Shown in pieces: positions 53,451 through 57,945 of a stretch of 57,945 nucleotides of DNA (position 1 is its first letter; every line of letters starts with the position of its first letter). Below the pieces are notes generated by a model. It worked only from the letters and a program-made list of their open reading frames with translations, was not told the DNA's origin and made no database searches. Position numbers and translations under genes: made by a program. The DNA is from Symbiodinium natans (taxonomy: Eukaryota; Sar; Dinophyceae; Suessiales; Symbiodiniaceae): positions 80,001-137,945 of the forward strand of contig CAJNDS010000438.1 in the NCBI GenBank assembly GCA_905221605.1, written 5' to 3'.

Positions 53451-54365
53451 GCGCTGGATCAAAACGTTTGAACCGTGGAGAAGGGTCTCCACCCGTGATT
53501 AAGATTCCAACTTGGTTAAGACTGCTTCTCTCCTGTCATGTTTCGAAATATGTTGAAACGTTCCAGTTTCAATCAGAGTATTTGGACCGAAAGCGGTGGG
53601 GCCGTGACCCAAATGGCTTCGGAGCTCAGCAGCGGATGTTGATGGGAACCTTCGCAGCGCCGTGAAACAGCGATGAGAAATGCCAGACCAAAAAGCATGC
53701 AATAGCATGCACGAGCGATGGGCAAAGACAATTCACATGCTTGCGGCACACCAGTCACGCAACACATGGTTGCAGCTTGCAGCTGCGCGGGGACAGACAG
53801 CACATGTTCATAGTTGTTCGCGCGATACCCGTCTTCCCGACTTCCCCAGTACTTGCCCTGATAACCGCTAGCCATTGCTAGATTGAGTTCTGGTGCAAAC
53901 CTTTCAAGTGCATGGCCAGACTTTCAGCCCAGGGCTAGCGTGCAAAAGGAGGACGGATAGCCGAGTGTACTCGATCCACCTTGGTAAACAGTATGAAGGG
54001 CCTTGTCTGAAGGGCGACTCACGGGTCAGTTTAGGGTTTCGGATTTAGAGTTTAGGGTGTCAAACTCTAGCAATGTGGAGAAGCTGCTCCTTGCTTCCTT
54101 GCTTCTTCCGCGCCTACGGACTTGCTCTGCCGCGCAATCGCAGCAACTGCGGACAATCCCTGTCAGCTGATTCTGGACACAAAGTTTCCAGGCAATGTCG
54201 ATGCCAAGCGGCAAGTAGCCTCCCAAGGGAAGAAGGATATGCCACAGCCTCGGCGTGCACAACTTCTGACACGAGTTTCAGGGTTTTCGGGTTATTGAAT
54301 GCTTTTTCGGTCATTTTTTGTTTACAAAAGGTGTACGAGGATGTTAGGCAGGGAGAAGTGCGCCA
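53451..54365. other. Intergenic, no supported gene
   Basis: Chance-size frames on both strands. A short degenerate TTTAGGG run (GTTTAGGGTTTCGGATTTAG) lies at 54029-54058. Confidence 0.35.
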
Positions 54366-54886
54366 ATCAGCTGACGAGACGCTCTTGCTCAGGCACGGGC
54401 GTGTGAAAAAACTGGTATCTGCGGCCATTGCCTGACCACTGGTTGTCACAGCACATGACGGTGTCGAGTATTGGGTGAGCAAATGCCCAGGCATGCTTCA
54501 CGACCATGAGGCTGGGCCGTGTACCTGCCACGAAGGCACGAGCGCCCGCTTTGAAGCACAGGAGGCCCAACCTCGAGGCGGTGGCTAGTAGACATCCAAA
54601 GACGATCAAAACCAAGTTGGCCGGACAAAAAGGGCGTGGTGACCAGACCGCTCATGCTGCAAGACGGCTGATCCCATGAGTCTTCGAGCTGGCGGACGAC
54701 CGTGCAACCAGGGATCTTGGGCTTGTCTTCCCTGCTCTCAGTGCAAACATACACATGTTGGTTCAGGACAGGCACATCAGCCCCCAGCGTCCACGAGCAG
54801 CACAAAAGGGCGAGCTGCACCGCATCCATGCTGCAAAATGCCAGCCTCGTGGGAATCAGTTCTGTAGTACTTCGGCGCATGGCCAT
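54366..54886 (-). pseudogene. Coding-like region in two frames, hypothetical
   Basis: From ATG 54886 the minus strand reads MAMRRSTTELIPTRLAFCSM, DAVQLALLCCSWTLGADVPV, LNQHVYVCTESREDKPKIPG and on to TVVRQLEDSWDQPSC. Farther along, a shifted frame reads ARAFVAGTRPSLMVVKHAWA, FAHPILDTVMCCDNQWSGNG and ends EQERLVS at TGA (54367). Both halves are protein-like; a frameshift or intron near 54600 must separate them. It lies downstream of, and on the same strand as, the possible methyltransferase fragment at 54971-55288 and may be part of the same gene. Confidence 0.35.
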
Positions 54887-54970
54887 TCTTCGAACAAAAG
54901 GGTGATCAGCAGGAGTCCGAAATTCGGTGATTACTTAAGTCTATGCTTGCTCAATGAACCTCCACAGAGT

Positions 54971-55288
54971 TTAGTGGCTGCACTTGGTGCGCCCTCTCGA
55001 CTTGGAACCCGGCTTCAGTGGCTGGCACATGGTGAGAAAGGTAGCGCAGCACCTGCACAGAGCTTGGTTTTCGAGGTCAGCACCACAGTGTGACAACCTT
55101 GACCGTCCATCCTTAAGAGTGTCCGGTGGTATGCCAACAGGAGGCATCCGGTGATTTTTGGCCTTGTAACTACATATTTCAGATGCCAAAGCGCCATGTA
55201 GATGCTGAAAACCAAGTGTCTCAATAACTCCAAGCTCAATCGCCCCGCAACCCTCAAATCCAAACACAACCTGCGTTGGAACACTCAA
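54971..55288 (-). CDS. Possible C5-cytosine methyltransferase-like fragment
   Basis: After an ACGCAG acceptor-like site the minus frame reads VVFGFEGCGAIELGVIETLG, FQHLHGALASEICSYKAKNH then RMPPVGIPPDTLKD. The layout F-x-G-x-G...E(L)G..(E)xLG.....ASEI...K resembles motifs I and II (SAM-binding) of C5 DNA methyltransferases, where FSG-x-G and a (C/S)E(I/L)D element are expected. The catalytic PCQ motif is not visible here and would lie in a later exon. Dinoflagellate retrotransposons are known to carry such enzymes, which makes the idea plausible, but the match is short. The remainder (SHCGADLENQALCRCC) is unassigned. Confidence 0.3.
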   Translation of the reverse strand: MSVPTQVVFGFEGCGAIELGVIETLGFQHLHGALASEICSYKAKNHRMPPVGIPPDTLKDGRSRLSHCGADLENQALCRCCATFLTMCQPLKPGSKSRGRTKCSH

Positions 55289-55597
55289 GCTTGAGTGACG
55301 CGCACCTCCAAATCCCTCTGTACCAGTAGTAGCTCTATAGAGCTACCCAAATCGGTAAAAGGAGGCATTGGAAACCCTCAAGTCCAACACAAAGCATGTA
55401 GTGCGACCCCTTCTGAACAGCAACAAACAGAGTGACTGCAGCACTGCAGTCCAGACGGGACGTATGGCAGCTTTGTCGATTGAAAACATTAGCAACTTCA
55501 ACACCCATCTCGATATGGCTTCTGGGGTTCCATTTTGCATGGAGACAAGCTGCTTCTTGCAATAAATAAGAATGAAGTTGGAAACTGTCACCATCAA

Positions 55598-55609
55598 CAC
55601 CATCAACAC

Positions 55610-55643
<34 letters not shown>

Positions 55644-55644
55644 T
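55598..55644 (+). repeat. (CAT)n microsatellite
   Basis: CATCATCAT run preceded by CACCATCAACACCATCAACA. It yields His runs on plus and Met runs on minus. Confidence 0.95.
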
Positions 55645-56658
55645 GGGAGTTGTAATGCTGAATTGCGATGTCATGCCTGATGATGCCTGCATGCTGAGTA
55701 CACGATGCTTGCATGGCAGGCCAGCCTATCTGCAAGCTTCGCTGCAGGCGAACGCCCTGCGAAGTAGGCGTCGTGCATAAAGGACAGACCTCGGAGCCAA
55801 GTCGACATGAGCCGACCAAATCAGCAGAAGCCAATAGACTGACGTTGCCAGTCTACTCTTCACCACCGTGACACGAGGGAAGATACGGGGAGACAGCGCG
55901 TGTGGGCTCATGCGGCATCTCACATTGCATTCCATACATGCGCAAGTATTCTGCCACAAGCTTGGAGCTGAGGCCAGGTGGTGGTCAACCATGGAACCAA
56001 GCTGTTGCACTTGGGCCCCTGCATCCCTGAAGAAGCAGGAGGCATGCCTCTGTGGCTGTTGCGTCACGTCAGCCATTCGAACTCAGGCGGCAATATCCAA
56101 ACACAATTCGAATCATCTCGAGCCTTTCCGTGGTCTTCATGATTTACCCATGTCTATGCAGGGGCCGCAGGAAACTGCATCCCATTGCATGCACCTCCTC
56201 ACCCCACGGAGCCATGAATCATGTCGCGAGGCAACTCTTCCTTGTCTAGTCAACCTTCTTCGGTTTTTGTATTTTTGTGCCTCCAGCTGCCAAGGATAGG
56301 AGGCACAGTGGCAAGCAACATAACCGAGGCGCCTGGCAGCAAGATCGAGCAAGCTCCCGTGTCCGAGTGGACGTTCAATCAGATGTGGCCGGTTCAATGA
56401 GATTCAATGATGCATGCCATGAAGTCAAAGAGGTGTGAAACTCCGGCAGAGGGAGCTTCATCCCTTCACCCGCCAGGCTGGCCAGGCCATGTCGATACCA
56501 ACGGCGCCTGAGCTGAACACTTTGATCGGAAGATATTTGTGGTGTTTTCATGTGTTTTCTAGTTGTTGGTCTCTGCTGTGCCATGACTTTCTCTGATTGT
56601 TGTCTCGGTGAGAGCTGAAGGTCTGTGTGCAAAGCAACGCGTGCGTGCATGCGTGGGG

Positions 56659-56660
<2 letters not shown>
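55645..56660. other. Intergenic with ambiguous frames
   Basis: A minus frame (from 56076, MADVTQQPQRHASCFFRDAG) and a plus frame (55868-56299) overlap; neither is preferred. Confidence 0.35.
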
Positions 56661-56661
<1 letters not shown>

Positions 56662-56748
<87 letters not shown>

Positions 56749-56764
56749 GTGCGTGCGCGCGTGT
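56662..56764 (+). repeat. (GT)n then (GCGT)n microsatellite
   Basis: About 15 GT units followed by ~15 GTGC units. Explains the Ala-Arg-Thr-His and Cys-Val runs. Confidence 0.96.
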
Positions 56765-56797
56765 GCCTTGCAGACAGGGTACTGTAGCAGAAGCAGC

Positions 56798-57273
56798 ATG
56801 CACGGAACCACCAAGTCAAAGCAGGACCTGTTGCAGCACTTGCAACCTACCCAACAAGCAGTGAAGATCATAACGCGTCTCTATCCAGTGGTCTTCCCAC
56901 CGAGTGCCAATCTTCAGTTCATCATCAGCCCAGCTGCGCTACGCAGTGCTACGAGCTTCTCACTTGGAAATAACACCTACCGAACGCATCATGCAAGCCT
57001 AGAAAAATGGCACAGTGCTCGAAAGAGACTACTTGCCTATCCGTGATGCTCAAGTCACTCAGATGGTCACTACTCCACAATGCAAACCTTGTGCAGAAGA
57101 CACATCAAGTTTCCAAAACTACTCCAACCCGCCCTCTAAGCTCTTCATCAGCTGGGAAGGCCTCGGTCCTTTTCTGCAGGACACCTCGCCTGGACTGGCA
57201 AACGCTCCTCAACATGTTACAGCAACGAATTTACAAGGGCACCGGTCCAGACCTGAGCAGACCGTGCAAGTAA
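56798..57273 (+). pseudogene. Coding-like region with one frame change
   Basis: ATG 56798 opens MHGTTKSKQDLLQHLQPTQQ, AVKIITRLYPVVFPPSANLQ, FIISPAALRSATSFSLGNNT and continues to about 57046. A different frame is protein-like from ~57005 (NGTVLERDYLPIRDAQVTQM, VTTPQCKPCAEDTSSFQNYS, LFISWEGLGPFLQD...) and ends at a possible GTAAGG donor near 57270. The two frames overlap by a few codons, suggesting a +1 frameshift. Family unknown. Located just before the dispersed repeat at 57387. Confidence 0.35.
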
Positions 57274-57386
57274 GGCCTTTCCCTGCCTTTCCCTGCTTCC
57301 CCTGCGCCGCCTCAGGTGGTGCCTCTTCATCTTGCAGGGGCCGCTCCTGGCGGGCCATGACTGCCACGACTACTGAGCTCATTTGG

Positions 57387-57615
57387 GTTTGTATTTTAAT
57401 GGGGGGGCGCGTGACACGTGTTGGGGTCGGGGTATGTTTCGCGGGTATGTTTCGGGTATGTTTCGCGGCATCAGGAGCTACTTTACCTGCAATTTCGGGG
57501 GTATGTTACGGGGTATGTGTCGGGGGTATGTTTCGGGGTATGTTGCGGGATATGTTTCGCGGGTGTGCAACCCGTGTGCCATTCTTAAACCTGAGCCCCC
57601 CAAAAAAACACAAAC
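57387..57615 (+). repeat. Dispersed repeat, copy 2 (pairs with 36073-36302)
   Basis: Same block order as copy 1: TGGGTTTGT, GGGGTATGTTTCGCGGGTAT, GGCATCAGGAGCTACTTTAC, GCAATTTCGGGGGTATGTTA, extra GGGGTATGT units, CGCGGGTGTGCAACCCGTGT, TTAAACCTGAGCCCCCC. Copy 2 has more GGTATGTTTCG repeats in the middle. Confidence 0.88.
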
Positions 57616-57945
57616 CCATTTGTATGTGAAAAGAGGGTGCAGAGTGCCTTGGAGTCATGGAGTCACTGTGCGATCGCAGCCCGAAATCTGCAACATTGTT
57701 TGCTTCTTGTGTGGAAACGCACAAAACTCATGGGTTCAATGAACCTCAACTTCTAAGTCGAAACCTTTTTGGAAATCCCCTTCCATCAGTTGCCGGCGCC
57801 TTGGGGTTGACCGCTTCCTCGAGCTCCAAGCACCGCATCGCGCGAATTCGCTCGTGGACGTGGTTGCCACGGTCTGATTTAAGGACCGTCACGGGCCTTT
57901 CGGATGTGCTATGGCTCCAGCCTATGTCGTATGGATTGCTGGCCA
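57616..57945. other. Window end, nothing recognised
   Basis: Mixed sequence without a supported gene or repeat. Confidence 0.4.

Noticed and set aside
55343-55834. 163-codon minus frame with a polymethionine run
   Set aside because: Polymethionine comes from the (CAT)n microsatellite; the rest is unremarkable.
56375-56871. Ala-Arg-Thr-His repeat frames
   Set aside because: Translation of the (GCGT)n/(GT)n microsatellite.

Overview
The window looks like nuclear DNA of a repeat-rich eukaryotic protist or alga, most likely a dinoflagellate. The signs are many interstitial and degenerate TTTAGGG/CCCTAAA (plant/alga-type telomere) tracts, very dense microsatellites and minisatellites, coding sequence that is sparse and broken into short frames, and plausible GT-AG splice sites (for example around an intron at 36764-36835). 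There are no operons, ribosome-binding sites or bacterial mobile elements. I saw no convincing rRNA, tRNA, snRNA or CRISPR array. The dinoflagellate call is an inference; other complex algae remain possible.

Layout. 1-17 kb is mostly unassignable sequence with small protein-like fragments, a ~370 bp direct duplication (4548-4920 and 5467-5846) and minor tandem repeats. 17.5-21.2 kb is repeat territory: a polyQ-type CAA/CAG tract, a hairpin cluster (18.15-18.87 kb), then 73 bp, 62 bp and 42 bp tandem arrays. 21.5-24.5 kb is the best genic island: three tandem ~434 bp units encoding a SAP-like helical motif, a zinc-ribbon-like segment, and a dual-specificity-phosphatase-like domain with an intact HC(X5)R signature. 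24.97-26.29 kb is a composite repeat: direct repeats enclose a 62-bp-type array followed by a 42-bp-type array, the same order as at 19.5-21.2 kb. 27.7-29.0 kb holds a minisatellite interrupted by a 785 bp MITE-like element with terminal inverted repeats and a TA target duplication. 29-38 kb is AT-rich degenerate repeats, a few long open frames, GA/GATA tracts and a 100-N assembly gap. 38.7-43 kb holds a TG tract, a large array of self-complementary units built on AGGGACAGTACAGCACTT, palindromic telomere-like repeats and an AT-rich island. 44.8-48.9 kb has a higher-order telomere-like satellite, a pyrimidine tract and a ~1.8 kb extremely C-rich strand. 49.7-57.6 kb has several coding-like fragments, including a perfect 120 bp in-frame duplication and a possible cytosine-methyltransferase-like piece, plus a large foldback (51958-52621).

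The most unusual content is repeat architecture rather than a gene pathway: three diverged minisatellite arrays share a 42 bp period and the same internal phase, two hairpin-array families share an AACCAATCTT core, and a poly(G)-CCATATATA motif recurs at seven or more places. Only the phosphatase-like domain is a family assignment I would defend strongly. Other coding calls rest on open length, composition and short motifs and are marked with low confidence.
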